64,000 nucleotides of DNA from Akebia trifoliata (taxonomy: Eukaryota; Streptophyta; Magnoliopsida; Ranunculales; Lardizabalaceae), in NCBI GenBank assembly GCA_017979445.1, contig CM030717.1, positions 24,167,288 through 24,231,287 of the forward strand, written 5' to 3'. Both the position numbers and the translations under genes were made by a program. Positions 33,711 to 46,189 of this stretch are shown here, piece by piece; positions within the stretch are counted from its first letter, which is position 1, and the number at the start of each line of letters is the position of its first letter. The notes below the pieces were generated by a model that had not been told where the DNA came from, did not search any database, and saw only the letters and a list, made by a program, of their open reading frames with translations.

Positions 33711-34850
33711 AATGTAGTACCATTTGATCCGGTCAAGGTTGGTTGACTGTGGTAGTTCACTTCCATCATGATCTTGAAGTCTGACGATTTTTCCAGACAG
33801 TATTTCCTTAATGAATGAATTTCTCCAATTGGGTTCAGACTTTCTCCTATAATCGAGGAGGAGTGTTCAATTTTCTTTGAAGTCTGATAGTTAAATCCTT
33901 GACCTGTAAATGATGAGATTTGACCTTTTTGTCAAATGCACGGGTGACTCTTCTTAGATAAGCTTGCACATGGTACAGGGCTTTAACTCGTTTTCTTCGA
34001 TCAAGTTTAATTCTTCATACTGCTGACGAACCCAATCTGTTTCTAGCAAATGATTTTCCAACAAGACCCTAAGAGACGAAATTTCCATTTCAACTGGCAA
34101 GACTGCTTCCATGCCATACACTAAAGAGTAGGAAGTAGCTCCAGTAGAGGATCGAATTAAAGTTCGATATGTCCACAGCGTGAATGATAATTTTTCTGAC
34201 CAATCTCGATGTTATTGACTCATTTTCCTGATGATAGTCTTGATACTCTTACTACCTGCTTCAACCGTTCCATTGATCTGAGGACGGTAGGAGGATGATT
34301 TGTGATTCCGGATCTTCAACTTTGAACACAGAGTAATGATTTATGCTTTGAAGTACGACCCATTATCAGAAATCGTTCAAAAGGTATCCCCATATCGATT
34401 GATAATATGTGATTTGCAACTCAAGATGTAGTGAGGATAGCACTGATATCTTCTTTGATTCCATTGATATAGACGAGTATCTATTTCATGTTGAACAACA
34501 CCCAAGCTTGTACCTAACATACCCTCATATGATCACACGAACAAGTCTTTTGAAATTTCTGAGTAAATTCATTATCCCCTCATATTCCTCTAGGGATAAG
34601 ATGATTTCTATTTGAATCTCTTTAGGAATTATTTTTTGTTTCGAGGTCAATGACCTTTGCTTTCTTGAGTCCAACTCTTATCTTCTTGCTCAGGAGAAAA
34701 ATATATCCTTGAAGCTAGATTATTAGTTAATTCGTTAATGCGCTCGGGGTATTCAAAAATTTTCTTTATCCAATCAAATTCAGAAGGGGCGACAGACACC
34801 TCTATAGACTCAACAAACTTACTTGACTCAATAAGAAAAGGTAGACTCAA
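33711..34850 (-). pseudogene. pol remnant of element D: pre-RT linker fused to integrase
   Basis: Sense order: the open piece 34850-34647 (FDWIKKIFEYPERINELTNN, then QEDKS), a pre-RT part near 34530-34640, then a jump near 34430-34470 into integrase-type sequence. That gives a YG..-ISDNGS-like motif near 34360-34400 and SSYRPQING near 34265-34290, both fragments of the catalytic core. A KNYHS motif (34180-34205) and a worn C-terminal end at 33715-33840 follow. Stops and frameshifts are frequent. RT and RNase H are absent. Integrase joins the cDNA to the host chromosome; none could be made from this copy. Confidence 0.78.
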
Positions 34851-35500
34851 TCTAAGGAAGACATGACCTTGCTAGAAAAAAGGACTCGAACTAACCCAAA
34901 TGACTTATGAAAATTCAAGGCAAGTATCCACATGAGTTTGATTAGGACTGAGGACTGAGATATTACTTACAACTGGTAGGATTGAAGCACTATGATCTTT
35001 AGGGAACAACTGGGCGATGTTGAGAAATTCTGAGGTCATTTCTGACTATTGACTTGATATTGACGTTTACTTTAACTGACCGGATTTACAACCTTAGCTA
35101 GATGATGGACGATTGAGCTTAGATACAATGATAACCCTTAACCTCTTTGAAGGTGAATTTAACCAATTTCAGTGTCACCCCCTTGATAACATTTTAAATG
35201 AACCCTGAGATTTTATTAAATTTTGTGCACCAATCCATTAAATAATTCATTAACGTAATGATTATTCAGAAAAATAATTTTATTGCACTTTTGAAAAATA
35301 TTAACAAATAATGTTTTCATTGAATAACAACTTCCACAAACATATTTTAATAATTTTTCATGCAAAAATAGATCTTTTGTAAATCATTTTTTTCTGAAAA
35401 ATATTTTTCTTCCTTCTCTTTTTTTAGAAAATATTTTCTTTTAGGAAACTTTTTGGGAAAGTATTTCCTTTTGGAAAATCTTATTCTTCCGGAAAATATT
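34851..35500 (-). other. Spacer of element D
   Basis: Conserved block (34890-35260), then a low-complexity run of GGAAAATATTTT-like repeats (35380-35545). The minus ORF 35347-35535, rich in Lys and Phe, is a by-product. Confidence 0.6.
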
Positions 35501-36942
35501 TTACTTTTGAAAAATATTTTTCTTCTGAAAAACATTTTCTTTCTTTTAAAATGGGTTTAAAATCTGAATCAGAAAAAAAATTTGAATTTCATTTTGATTC
35601 AAATGGCTCGGCCCATAATGATTGTTGGATCGGGATGGACTGGGTCATTATTGTAAAAGAATGGGTTCTTTATTGGGTTGGTGCACCCATTTTAATTTTC
35701 AAAAATAAATTTTTGATCCTTGAGGACAATCATACACCTTGATCTCATCATTCACATCACTCACATGCATTCATCAATCACATGCATTCATTCAATAAAC
35801 AACCCGGGAACACCCACGATAAGTTCGAGTCGTGACCTACTGGGAAGGTTTCTAGACTCTAAGCTTACTACGTGCAATGCATTTTTATCTGGCCACCCTT
35901 GCCCAAGCACACCTATATACCTTTCGATACGTGGTGACTTGATTTGATATACCGTATAGGTGATAATCTAAAACCTCAATTCACTTCTCTGAAGCCAAAA
36001 ACAGCCAGTTTGATCTCCAGTTGAGAGGTGGCGCACAATGCTGAGCAAGGGCCCACTTAAATACCTCTCGTCTAGAATAGACGTAGTCTATCCCCCTCGT
36101 ACAGTAGGGTACAGCGGGGCAAGATCTTGCTTAGGCACTGGTTTTGACCAAGAAGTGCAATTGATATACTTAGACTATCTTTTATACCTACGGGTACGAG
36201 TCAAGAGTTGTAGCTTTCATAAATGGTTTGGCATCCCACGAGGGGACCGACCACGTACTAGTACTACATTGGCAATCGGGACATGTGACTATGTGGCTCA
36301 CAATAGGTCAAAGGCTCAGGTCGCTCCAGCCTAGGTGCATCAATATACCTTTCAGAATCACCTGATCAGACGGTATTGATGCCCCCAGTTTGATATACCC
36401 TAAGGTACGTGACTGGAGTTGTGATTTTCATGAATGACGTCGCATCTCCGAAGAGATCGGGCCACGCACTAGTGCCACGTTGGCTATATGGGACGTGTAA
36501 GTGGGTAAAACAGTAAACGTGCTTGTGGTGTGTGCAAAACAGGGTGGGGTGTGCCCGGGGCCTTTTTCAAATACGTGGGCCCATGGGCCAGATTATGTCA
36601 TCACATATGGATATCAAATGAATATTGATCAAGAAAATAATCCCAAACCCATCACATCGAAATTAAGATGAAATCAAACACATCACAAATATATTTGTCA
36701 AGATCATGGCAAATCAATTAATGAGCATGGCATATAATAATTGATCAAACAAACATTGCAATAGGCATAATTTTTATGATTTTTAAGGTCCAATCAATGA
36801 TCACTTTTGGGTGATCCAAAATAAATCGAGATTCCAATAGGTGTTACATTGATGATAGAATGACAATGGTTGAGATGAGCTCACTCTCAAGAACATTAAT
36901 TGTGCCAACATTAGATAAATTCAGATTTTTTGTGAATTAGGA
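35501..36942 (-). other. Leader module of element D
   Basis: Inverted counterpart of 10466-11620 in C. Both hairpins are present: ATCTC-CGAA-GAGAT (36444-36457) and TCCC-ACGAG-GGGA (36234-36246). The ORF 36038-36334 runs through the module and is the opposite-strand image of the one at 11036-11368; no domain. 35550-35740 contains a piece with GGTGCACCCATTTTAATTTT shared with F and G. Confidence 0.72.
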
Positions 36943-37325
36943 AAATACAATCTGAACTTGCATCGATGATATCTAAGGCTTCCGATAACGAAATTGAGTG
37001 AACTCAAGTTCTAAATTAATCTACTCGATGAGATCTACGTTTTATTAAAGGTTCCCAGACTTAATTCTCACTAGAATATTCTGTAAAAAAGTTTTAACGT
37101 TGCTGTCCCAACTTTCATTCAGAAATAATTCCAGATTTACAGATTGAACTTGCATCGATGATATCTAAGGCTTCCGATAACGAAATTGAGTGAACTCAGA
37201 TTCTAAATTAATCTACTCGACGAGATCTATGTTTTATTAATAGGTTCCCAGACTTAATTCTCATTAGAATATTCTCTAAAAACGTTTTAATATTTCTATC
37301 CAACCTTCATCATTCCATCATTTTC
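36943..37325 (-). repeat. Two copies of the ~190-bp leader repeat (element D)
   Basis: The phrase GCATCGATGATATCTAAGG begins at about 36961 and 37152. Same repeat as 9711-10465. Confidence 0.88.
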
Positions 37326-37541
37326 ATAGGTCAATTTGAATCTTTCATTATTTAGGGGTCATCAAAAAGTGATCCTTAATTGGAGAAAAAAAAATGCAAT
37401 ACCCAAAATCATCTACAATCAAGATAAAAAATAAATAAACAGAAAAAATAAATAAAATAAATCCAACTAAATAATAAAAAAATCTAGGTCATCTTGGCAA
37501 TGCTCCCATACTTGGGGTTTTTTAAGTTTGATCCTCAATAG
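37326..37541 (-). other. Leader start of element D
   Basis: A-rich non-coding sequence between the leader repeats and the primer binding site. Confidence 0.5.
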
Positions 37542-37559
37542 TCCCCAGTGGAGTCGCCA
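37542..37559 (-). other. Primer binding site of element D
   Basis: Sense TGGCGACTCCACTGGGGA, identical to that of C; tRNA-Arg type. Confidence 0.85.
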
Positions 37560-37560
37560 C

Positions 37561-39288
37561 TGAAAGCGCCCTCGATCCGCGGGGTGCGCGGATCCACTTT
37601 TGACCCTTGAGGTTTGGGAGTCGCCACCTAGTTATTACGGTCTAGGAACCAATTTGACCCTACAATGGATAAAAAGAAGTAATCTACTATAGAAATCTGA
37701 ATCTGGGGATCATGTTACGGGGTTGGAAGGTGTTAGGCACCAACCCCGCCCGGCCAATGCCGGTCTCTACTTATCCCAAATAGATCTACATTGCTAATGA
37801 TAAAACCTAGATTAAAAAAATAATAAAAAGCCTTACCTTCGATCTGCAAAAACACTATTCCCTCAGATCTGAAAAATAGTTCTTTGTACCGTACTCCTTG
37901 CTTCGTTTTGTCTCTGGATCTGATTTCTGATCTCCGAGGCAAGGTGTCTCCTTCTTGGATCTGAATGCTTTGAATTTGTGGTAGATTTTTGGGATATTTT
38001 TCGGAGGTTTTTGGGTGTTTTTTAGGCTAAAATAGGAGTAGGGGTGTTAGGGAAGGAGTTGGGACTCAAAAATTAGGATTTTGAAAGGGTTGTGGAGGCT
38101 TCTTCACCTACTTTTTCTAGGGTTTTTTCTTTGATATGAAAATAGGGTGTGGAGGCTCCTATTTATAAAGTTTTTAGAAGCATTTAGGGTTTGATTAGGG
38201 TTTCTTTTAGGGTTTCAATTAGGGTTTTGACTTAGTCTTTAGGGTTTTAGGGTTTTGACTTTAGTCTTATGAGATTGACTTGATTAGTTTTAGATTAGGG
38301 TTTGGATTTAGGGTTTTGACCTTAGTCTTATGAGATTGACTTGATTAGTTTTAGATTAGGGTTTTGATTTAGGGTTTTGACCTTAGTCTTATGAGATTGA
38401 CTCGATTAGTACCTTGACTTCAGTCTTGCTTGAATGACTTTAATTTTGACTTCAGTTTCACTTGATTGACTTTAATACCTTGACTTCAGTCTTGCTTGAT
38501 TTACTTTTAATTTTTGGAGAACCCCCTTCTATTATATCTTTAATTCTTTGGACCCCCAAATGGAGGGGTCCTTAAAGAAATATCCCACGAACCCTCAACA
38601 ATTTTGCCTGAGAGTCCAATTAATCGATTTTTTAGGTTCAACTTTTTAAATTAATTTCATTGATGTTTCACTTTAATTATTTAATGTTTTATTTATTAAT
38701 TTCGAATTTTTTAATTATGAAAATTGTGAAATTACCGTTTTGCCCTCGGAGAGGATTTTTTACGTTTTAAGTCGTTTTTCAATGTTCCAGGATGTTTTGG
38801 AATTAGTTTTTCGTAAGGAATTCAATGGGAATGTTGTTTTTGTCATTTATGAAGTTTTTTGTATGAAATGATCGTGAACTTTATGAGGGGTATTTTCGTA
38901 ATTTTGTCAAATTTTGTGAAAATTGGCGAAGTGGTTTACTTGGTTTCGATTTGTTGTTTTATGTGTTTGAACGGATTTTCCTAAGCGTAATGTAGGCTCT
39001 AAGGTTGTTTTGAGATTAGGGGTATTTTGGTAATTTAATCATTTTTAGTGATTTTTATCGTGAAGCTTCTTTTTGGTTTGCAAGATGATGATTTCTATGT
39101 TTCTGGGGTCGTATTTTCCTAGCGTAGCGTGGTTTCTAAGTTTTGTCATTTCGAGATACCTCATCCGGATTTCTGAAACATATCAGGTAACAAAATAAAG
39201 CATTGGAATAGACATCCATCATTGGGAACCTTTGCGATCGGGTTGACGACTTGATTAATCAGGCGGATGCAAAAATGAGGTGTCTACA
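37561..39288 (-). repeat. 5' LTR of element D
   Basis: 1728 bp. TATA box at 38159-38167 (sense TATAAATAG). The conserved hairpin CGGGGTTGG/CCAACCCCG spans 37718-37748. Followed by GTATC, the duplicated target. Confidence 0.95.
38159..38167 (-). promoter_or_regulatory. TATA box in the 5' LTR of element D
   Basis: CTATTTATA on the plus strand; same LTR position as in C. Confidence 0.65.
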
Positions 39289-39462
39289 GTATCAATGAGT
39301 TTGAGTTACTTTTAAAGCATGCGAGAAAAGTATACATCAAAAATATGTTCGAGAAATTAAAGCAAGAATGGGTTAAAGTGATGCAATTTGGAATCGAAAA
39401 AAAATGGGAAAGTGATGATGAATATCAATTGTATGTAGTGAAAGCTAAATATGGTTTAGAGG
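39289..39462 (+). pseudogene. FRS pseudogene copy 1, piece 4
   Basis: Begins with the second GTATC. Reads FEKLKQEWVKVMQFGIEKKW and DDEYQLYVVKAKYG, the segment before the SWIM zinc finger in FRS proteins; the SWIM cysteines are not found. The frame then runs into unrelated GGTTCGGTT-rich sequence. Confidence 0.75.
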
Positions 39463-40130
39463 TGCAACTTGGTTCGGTTCAAACCAAGAACCGAACCAAA
39501 CGTGAGTTTTGGACTGATTTGGTTCGGTTTGGACTGATTATCTGTTTGGTTCTAGGTTAAAAACATGAAGAACCAATTGACTTGGTTCAAGCATTGTAAA
39601 AACTCGAACCAAACCGAGAACCCAAACATATACTATGTCATACAAAGGCATTTGGTATTTTTCTTTTTGAATAAGAATGACGATTCAATACGGTTTGGAC
39701 TGATTCTCCATTCTTATAACGAGATTGGCTTTGGTGACAAACTATTTCACCTTACCATTATTTTCTCCCTATCTGCTAGTGTTTTCTATGTTTATGTAAA
39801 CAATAAGGTCTTCGAGAGACTTATCTTTCTTTTTCTACCTCAAGTTGGTCCTATATGTAGTGAAAGGAAAGGATATAATTTTTCCTAATGTTACCTCAGT
39901 TAAAGGCAATTATTTAGTGACTCACATAAAAATTGGGGTGGTATTAGTAAAAGATGGTATGGCAGTAACGACTCACTTATTAGTTATACAAATTTTTTTA
40001 GGATTTTGTTTTTTAGTTGTTTTAGTAGTAATTTTTCTTTTGTTAAAAAAAAAGTTTTTTGATTGGCAGATAAGGGGTTATTTGTGTGTTATCTTGATTA
40101 ATCACTTCCGTTATATTTTGCACTACCTTG
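39463..40130 (+). other. Duplicated flank of the FRS pseudogene and unassigned sequence
   Basis: 39463-39790 matches 49985-50420: AACCGAACC/GGTTCGGTTT-rich sequence and TTGGCTTTGGTGACA. From about 39790 to 40130 the match ends. ORFs at 39565-39888 and 39845-40135 have hydrophobic stretches (VVLVVIFLLL near 40010-40045) but no recognised domain. Confidence 0.55.
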
Positions 40131-41120
40131 ATTGATTGTCTATCTAATATGTCATGATCTGATTGATTGTCTATCTAATATGTCATAGTCTGATTGATAT
40201 ATCTTTATGATGTGCATGCTTTGATCTCGAACTGGATCTTTTGGATATTTTTGTATTTTTTATCAATATCTATTTGATATCCATATGTTTATGGTTTGAT
40301 GATCTGATCTGGCCCACGAGCCCATTTATTTGAAAAAGGCCCCGGGCACACCCCATCCCGTTTGCATACACCACTAACACGTTTATATTGTTGCATTCCA
40401 TGCTTACATGTCTATAATAGCCAACGTGGCACTAGTAATTGGGCCGGTCTCTTCGGAGATGCAGCGTCATTCATGAAAACCACAACTCCAGTCACGTACC
40501 TCAGGGTATATAAAACTGGGGCATTAGTACCGTTTGATTAAGTGACTTTGAAAGGTATATCGATGCACCCAGGCTAGGACAACCTGAGCCTTTAACCTAT
40601 TGTAAGCCGCACAGTCACATGTCCCGATTGCCAATGTAGTACTAGTACGTGGTCGGTCCCCTCACGGGATGCTAAACCATTTATGAAAGCTACAACCCTA
40701 GATTCATACCTATACAATATATCAAAGGTAATCTAAGTTCACCAATTGCACTTCTTGGTCAAAATCAGTGCTTAAGAGAAATCCTGCCCCAATGTATTAC
40801 GATACAAGGAGGATAGTCTACGTCTATTCTAGACGAGATGTAACTTAAGAGTGCCCTTGCTCAGCATTGTGTGCCACCTCTCAATTGGGGATTAAACTGG
40901 CTACTTTTGACTTCAGAGAAGTGGGTTAGAGTTTTAGATTATCACTTATACAGTATATCAAACCAAGTCACTACATACCATCTAATTGAGTATACTCGAG
41001 AGGTATATAGGTGCACTTGGGCAAAGGTGACTAGATAAAATGCATTGCATGTAGTAAACCTAGAGTCTAGAAATCTCCCCCATAAGTCATGACTCAAACT
41101 TATCGTGGGTGTTCCCGGCT
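40131..41120 (+). other. Leader module of element F
   Basis: Matches C 10680-11620 in order. TCTC-TTCG-GAGA hairpin at about 40448-40459. 40140-40200 holds a direct repeat of ATTGATTGTCTATCTAATAT. Confidence 0.72.
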
Positions 41121-41656
41121 TGCTTATTGGAATTGGACCTTACAAATGATGAGATCAAGAATGTATGATTTTGTCCTCAAGGATCAAATTTTTGTTTAAG
41201 CCGATTCGAAATTACTATATTACTGGGTGCACCAACCCAATAAAGAATCCATTTTAAAAACTTTGCAATGGTTCATAATGACCTAGTCCATCTCAATCCA
41301 ATGATCATGAAAGGTATTTTCTAAATGGAATTCAAACACTTTGCTAATTCGGGTTTTAACCAATTTTAAAAGATAAAAATTATTTTCCAGAAGAAGAATA
41401 TCTTCTAGAAAAAATATTTTTCAAAAGAAAAGAAAATTAAGGAAAAATGATTTACAAAATATTTATTCTTTCATAGAAAAATGATTTATAAAAATATATT
41501 TTGCATAGAATTTGAAAAATTATTAAAAAATATATATATTTTTTAAATAATTTAAATCAGATTTGTTGAAAATTTTATTTAATGAAAATATTATTTGTTA
41601 ATAATTTTTAATAATTTAATAAAATTATTTTTCCTTCTGAATAATCATTGAATGGA
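41121..41656 (+). other. Spacer of element F
   Basis: GGGTGCACCAACCCAATAAA block and GAAAAAT-rich low-complexity sequence as in D and G, ending at ATGGA where E begins. Confidence 0.55.
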
Positions 41657-42852
41657 TGATGAGACTATCGTTGTTCTTCTCATCTGAGTTAATAATAATC
41701 TTACTTTTACCTTACTTGTGGGGCAAGTAGAGGATCGAACCCAAGAGAAAGGAGGAATAGAGTTAAGCTAAGAAAATAAAATTCAAATTAACTAAAAGAA
41801 ATTAAAACTGTTTTTCTTTGTATTTTTGACCTTATAAGAAAATGTAAAATTGCTAGAAAATAAACTAAAGTAAATGAAATTAAAAGCAAGTAAACTTATG
41901 AAATTAAAACACCATTGGAGGTGGATCTACCTAGAACATGTTGATGAGCAATTCCTAGTTTCTAGTCTTTTTATAACTCAATCGTAAGGGCTTGGTGTTA
42001 GCTCCTTAGATCGAAAAGTTTTGCAAATGAAATGAAATAAGGGAACATAAACAAAGTAGAATTCTTTGAAAACTTCATACTACCAATTATCTAGTTTAAG
42101 CATACTTTATCTTGATCTAATCTAAGCATAAAGTATCTATATTAAGAATAAAAGGTGCAAGAAACTTAAAGAGAACTCATAAGCATTTTAAATAAAAGAA
42201 AGACATGAAATTATAAATAACACAAGAACTTGCTCTAGACTTTTCCACTCTCCAATGGAGGGGAACTTAGCCTAATGTCAATGCAAGAGAGGGAAAATAA
42301 GAGATGAAATAACTTTTCTTCATTTCATGGAGAAACTTACAACTTTTTCTTCTTCTACTTCTTACAAGACTATTTAGTCAAAAGAAAATAACTAGAAAAT
42401 GAAAATACAAAAAATAAGAGAATAGGCTAAGAGCCTTGGATTAAAGGAGTCTTGGATAAGAGAACCACGATGGGACCCTTTCTCTAGAGTTTGAGGCTCT
42501 ATTTATAGAGAAAAATGTGTGTAGAAGAGTCTAAAAGTAGCCTCCACTTTTCTTTGCACAAAAAGATAAAAAAGGAGAATATGAGTTAAGGATTAGGGCA
42601 TTCCAAAGTGAGTCCAAATGCTTTTGCCTTAAGATTTTGATTCCAAATTGTTGATTTTCTGCACAAGAAACACACGTAATTAGATTTATCTAGCAAATAA
42701 ATTTGTTTATATATATTTAAGCCTAATTAACATGCAACATGGTATTTTGAGGCTTATCATGATTATTACCTTAATATGAAAAAATAGGTACAAAAATCAA
42801 GATAAATATTCGAAAAATGTGTGTGTAATTGAGTGTTTGGAGACACTCATCA
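41657..42852 (-). repeat. 3' LTR of element E
   Basis: 1196 bp between TGATGAG and CTCATCA (plus strand), a 7-bp inverted end. Sense TATA box candidate at about 42490-42500 (CTATTTATAGAG). Unrelated to the other LTRs here. Confidence 0.85.
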
Positions 42853-42866
42853 CACCCCCAAACTTA

Positions 42867-44135
42867 CTTTTTTCTAGTCCCTAGAAAATAAAACTGCCAC
42901 TTTCGCAGGCTCCTCGACTGCATTTAGCGAATGCAGTAAGCCCTTGAACCACTAGGTTACTCCTAATAGACGAGTTTGACTCGTGAGGGTTTGTTGAAAA
43001 TATACCCACAAAATTTGAAAATAACTTTGAAGTAAAAATAGTCAAAATCAAAACTTATATTGAAAAGCACAAGTTTTTTTTTTTTTTTTTTGGTTTTGTC
43101 AATCAATTGGAAGTACTGTTTGGTATAGAGTCTCAACCCTTATTTCTCTACGACAAAACTTAGACTTAAATTAACCTTTGAGCGATAGTGGTTTTAACTC
43201 AGAAATTTAAGAGATTCGATTTCCTAGAATGAGTTTCAACCTTCTAACTACTCAAGAGTAGCTGGAGTAACTTAGGGTTTAATTCTAAACTTAGCATCTT
43301 ATCTGCGGTAGTGAGAAGTCTGGATATTCACTTTAATACCTCTAAGGGGCTTTATCTGTGATATTCTAGTATACTCACATTTTTACACTTCATGGCTTTC
43401 ACCCGACTAAAATTTTACATAAACTTTTGGATCTTTGAATATTTTTTTTTTTGGAAGGTCTCTTTTTTTTTCTATTACTTCTTCACTCTTTTTCTAAAAA
43501 AAGTAGGCAGTCCTTTTCAAGGTACCCAGTCTAATTCAATGGTTGCTGTATAAGGTGTATACAACCCAGTTCTGTTTATCTTCTAATCAGCCAACCAATT
43601 GAACAATGAAGTCAAAGTTCATCAAACCCAGTTTTTCCTTAAACTCTAGGTAGAAAGAATGTAACAAGCTCTCTTAATACAATCTAGATTCTTGGTAACC
43701 TTATTAGAAGTGACTATAAAACAAAAGATAACTTTGCCCTAACTTTTGCCTAAGAGAAACACAAATGGGGACTCCAGATCATAACTTCCAATGAAAGACT
43801 GATTAAATATTTTTGACCAAGTACTTAAAGATACAAGCTACGATTTTGAGCAAAATACAACAAAGTCACCAACTTTTTTTTTTTAAATAAAAGAAGAAAA
43901 TAATAAGTGGAAATTCGACCCATACACCCCCAAACTTAAACATTATATTGTCCTCAATATTTCAACATATACATGCAAAGGTAAAATTGAAATTGACAAA
44001 ATGAAATGAAGTGGGTTAGATAGCACCTGAGAAAGACCTTATAGTCATGTTGATATTTAACACAATGTCCCCTGAAACGTGTGGGTTGCCCCCAAAAGCG
44101 CTAAGTTTAACGTCTTTAGCCAGACGAAAATAAAT
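42867..44135 (-). other. 3' untranslated region of element E
   Basis: No ORF of interest. Contains CACCCCCAAACTTAAACATT (43925), a second polypurine-like tract typical of Athila-type elements, and an 18-base T run (43077-43094). Confidence 0.6.
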
Positions 44136-44301
44136 TTAATTTTGATAGACGGGGTCATCGAGGAGAAGAACTTCCTCATGTGGAACATACTCGAGAAAAG
44201 GTCTGAGATGTTGGCCATTCACTTTGAAAGTGGATCCATCCTTAGGATTAAGGACTTCAATAGCACCATGGGGATAGACTGTTTGGATAATACATGGGGG
44301 T
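44136..44301 (-). pseudogene. C-terminal end of pol (integrase) of element E
   Basis: Open on the minus strand to a stop at 44136-44138: IIQTVYPHGAIEVLNPKDG, then FKVNGQHLRPFLE and EEVLLLDDP. This matches the tail of Athila-type integrase (GAVE..., FKVNGQRLK). Only about 55 codons remain. Confidence 0.78.
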
Positions 44302-44580
44302 AGCTCAATCATTCACCATTTTGCTAGGATCACCAATCCGGTCAGTTAGAACGAATGTCAACACCAAGTGAATCGTCAGAAATGACCCCGAAACATTTCA
44401 AAATTACACAGTTGTTTCCTGAATATCACAGTGCCTCAGTCTTGTCGGTTGTAAGTAATGTCTCAGTCCTAATTAAGTCCGTTGTAGGTAGTTGTCTTGA
44501 GTTTTCATGAGTCATTTGGGTTCATGTTTTAGATCGAGTCTACTATTTTCCTATTGAGTCAAGTTAGTTTGTCAAGTCTA
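44302..44580 (+). other. Spacer of element F, continued
   Basis: Same block as D 34851-35130, inverted. Non-coding. Confidence 0.55.
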
Positions 44581-45660
44581 TAGAGGTGTTTGTCGTCCTA
44601 TCTGAATTTAATTGGATAAAAGAAATTTTTGAATACCTCCAGCACATTAACGAATTAACTAATAATCTGATAGATTTCTCTCTTGAACAAAAAGATAAGA
44701 GTCGAGCTCAGCCTTTAATCAAGAAAGCAAAGGTTATTGATCTCGGAACAAAAAAATTTCCAAGAAATTCAAGTAGAAACCATCCTATGCCTAGAGGAAC
44801 ATGAGAGGATAATGAATTTATTTAGAAATTTCAAAAAACTTGATCGTATGAGGATATATTAGGTGCAAGCTTGGGTGTTATCCGATACAAAATAGATACT
44901 GGCTCGATAAAATGAGATCAAGGAAGATGTTATAAAATGTATCAGCACTATCCTCACTGTATCTTGAGTTGCAAAGTTCATTCAAGCACATATTATCAGT
45001 CGATATGGGGTATTTTTGGAATTGATATCTGATAACGGGTCACACTTCAAAGTTGAAATTATCAAAGTTCAAGATCTGGCATCATCTCCCTACCGTCCTC
45101 AGATTAATAGAGCGGTTGAAGCAAACAGCTAATAAGAGTCTCAAAATAATCAATCGCATCGAAATTGGTCAGAGAAATTATCATTCACACTGGGGCATAT
45201 CGCACTTCGATACAGTCTTCTATTGGAGCTATTCCCTACTCTCTAGCATATGTCATGGAAGAAAGTTTCTGAAATGAAAATCTCTTCTCTCTAGTCTTGA
45301 CGGAAAGTTAATTGTTAGAAACAGATTGAATCCGTCATCAGTACAAAAAACTAAATCGGATTGAAGAAAAACAACCCAAGAAGTTCTTGTCAAAAAAGTG
45401 TTACTTACACGTTTGACAAGAAAGTCAAAGTTCGCCACTTACAAGTCAATGAGTTAACCATTAAACTTCAAATAAAATTAAGCACCCCTCCTTGACCATA
45501 GGAGGAAATCTAAACCCAATTAGAGAGATTCATTCATTAAGGAAATATTACTTGAAATAGCCATCAGACTTCAAGATCATAATGGAATTGAGCTACCAGA
45601 ATCAACAAACCTTGACCAGATCAAGCGGTACTATATTTAAGGAGGCTATATTCGATCGAA
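44581..45660 (+). pseudogene. pol remnant of element F: pre-RT linker fused to integrase
   Basis: Reads EFNWIKEIFEYLQHINELTN, then QKDKSRAQPLIKKAKVIDLG and a pre-RT tail (IQVETILCLEEHER in a shifted frame). The break near 44890-44940 matches that of A, D and G. Integrase pieces follow: YGVFLELISDNGSHFK-like at 45000-45050, SSPYRPQIN at 45085-45110, GQRNYHSHWG at 45165-45195. The worn C-terminal end (LDQIKRYYI-like) is near 45610-45640. RT and RNase H are missing. Several stops and frame changes. Confidence 0.8.
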
Positions 45661-46189
45661 TTAATTTTCCTGTTACCCAGTTCAACATCTCCTTTCTCAG
45701 ACCTTTGCAGCCTTTTTAAAAAAAAAATTATGCCTTTTTTTCTTTTTTAGCCCGATCACCCAACCTAAGGGAGGAAAAATTTGAACAATGTTTAGACCTG
45801 ATCCCAAACTAAATTGGGGTACGTAGACAACCTGAGAAGTTACTTCAGCCCCGGTCTAAAAAAAAATCTATACTCCCAAAATAAACATAAAGAAAAAATG
45901 AATAAAGAAGGGAGTATTTTTCAAAGAAAAATCTTTCATCCAAAGTATAAAAAAAAAATCAAGAATGCCAAACTAGGGGCATTTAAAAAAATCAAAAAAA
46001 TTACTTAGAAATTGAGAGTACATTAGACTAGGGATTTTTTTTATTGGGATTTTGAACCATATATCCTTTCTTTCTAAACCCTCCTAAGCCTACTTAAAAA
46101 GTCCTCTTGGGTATTGCGTAAAATGGTCAAGGAAAGTTCATTCTATCGCCAATAAGGATCTCTCAGAAAAGAAAAATAAAAAAAACCTA
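45661..46189 (+). other. 3' block of element F
   Basis: Contains ATCCCAAACTAAATTGGGGT (inner pairing kept) followed by ACGTAG, but the left CTACGT arm has changed. GAATGCCAAACTAGGGGCAT at 45963 is shared with C. Confidence 0.6.

Larger units (their letters stand above)
28619..39288 (-). mobile_element. Element D: complete-ended non-autonomous LTR retrotransposon
   Basis: 10,670 bp between perfect duplications GTATC (28614-28618, 39289-39293). Both LTRs are 1728 bp and differ at about six sites in the first 200 bases by eye. Internal order in sense: primer binding site, two 190-bp leader repeats, leader module, spacer, pol remnant without RT/RNase H, inverted repeat, stem-loop array, 33-bp satellite, polypurine tract. 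No gag. D is the cleanest type copy of the family that also includes A, F, G and H. Confidence 0.95.
41657..44301 (-). mobile_element. Element E: 3' part of an Athila-like Ty3/gypsy element
   Basis: An LTR (41657-42852), polypurine tract (sense AAGTTTGGGGGTG at 42853-42866) and the last codons of pol (44136-44301) in minus orientation; everything 5' of that, with the 5' LTR, is lost. About 130 bases of F expected at the right junction are missing too, so one deletion removed both. ATGGA precedes the LTR; no second copy remains. Confidence 0.8.

Noticed and set aside
36038..36334. 98-codon ORF in the leader module (with opposite-strand partner 11036-11368 in C)
   Set aside because: In F and G the frame is interrupted and the changes look like those of structured non-coding RNA; no domain.
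24222..39462. A functional FRS gene
   Set aside because: Stops, frameshifts, four separated pieces and no SWIM zinc finger.
39565..40135. Two ORFs with hydrophobic segments suggesting a membrane protein
   Set aside because: They overlap in different frames, have no homologous counterpart in FRS copy 2 beyond 39790 and show no recognisable family.
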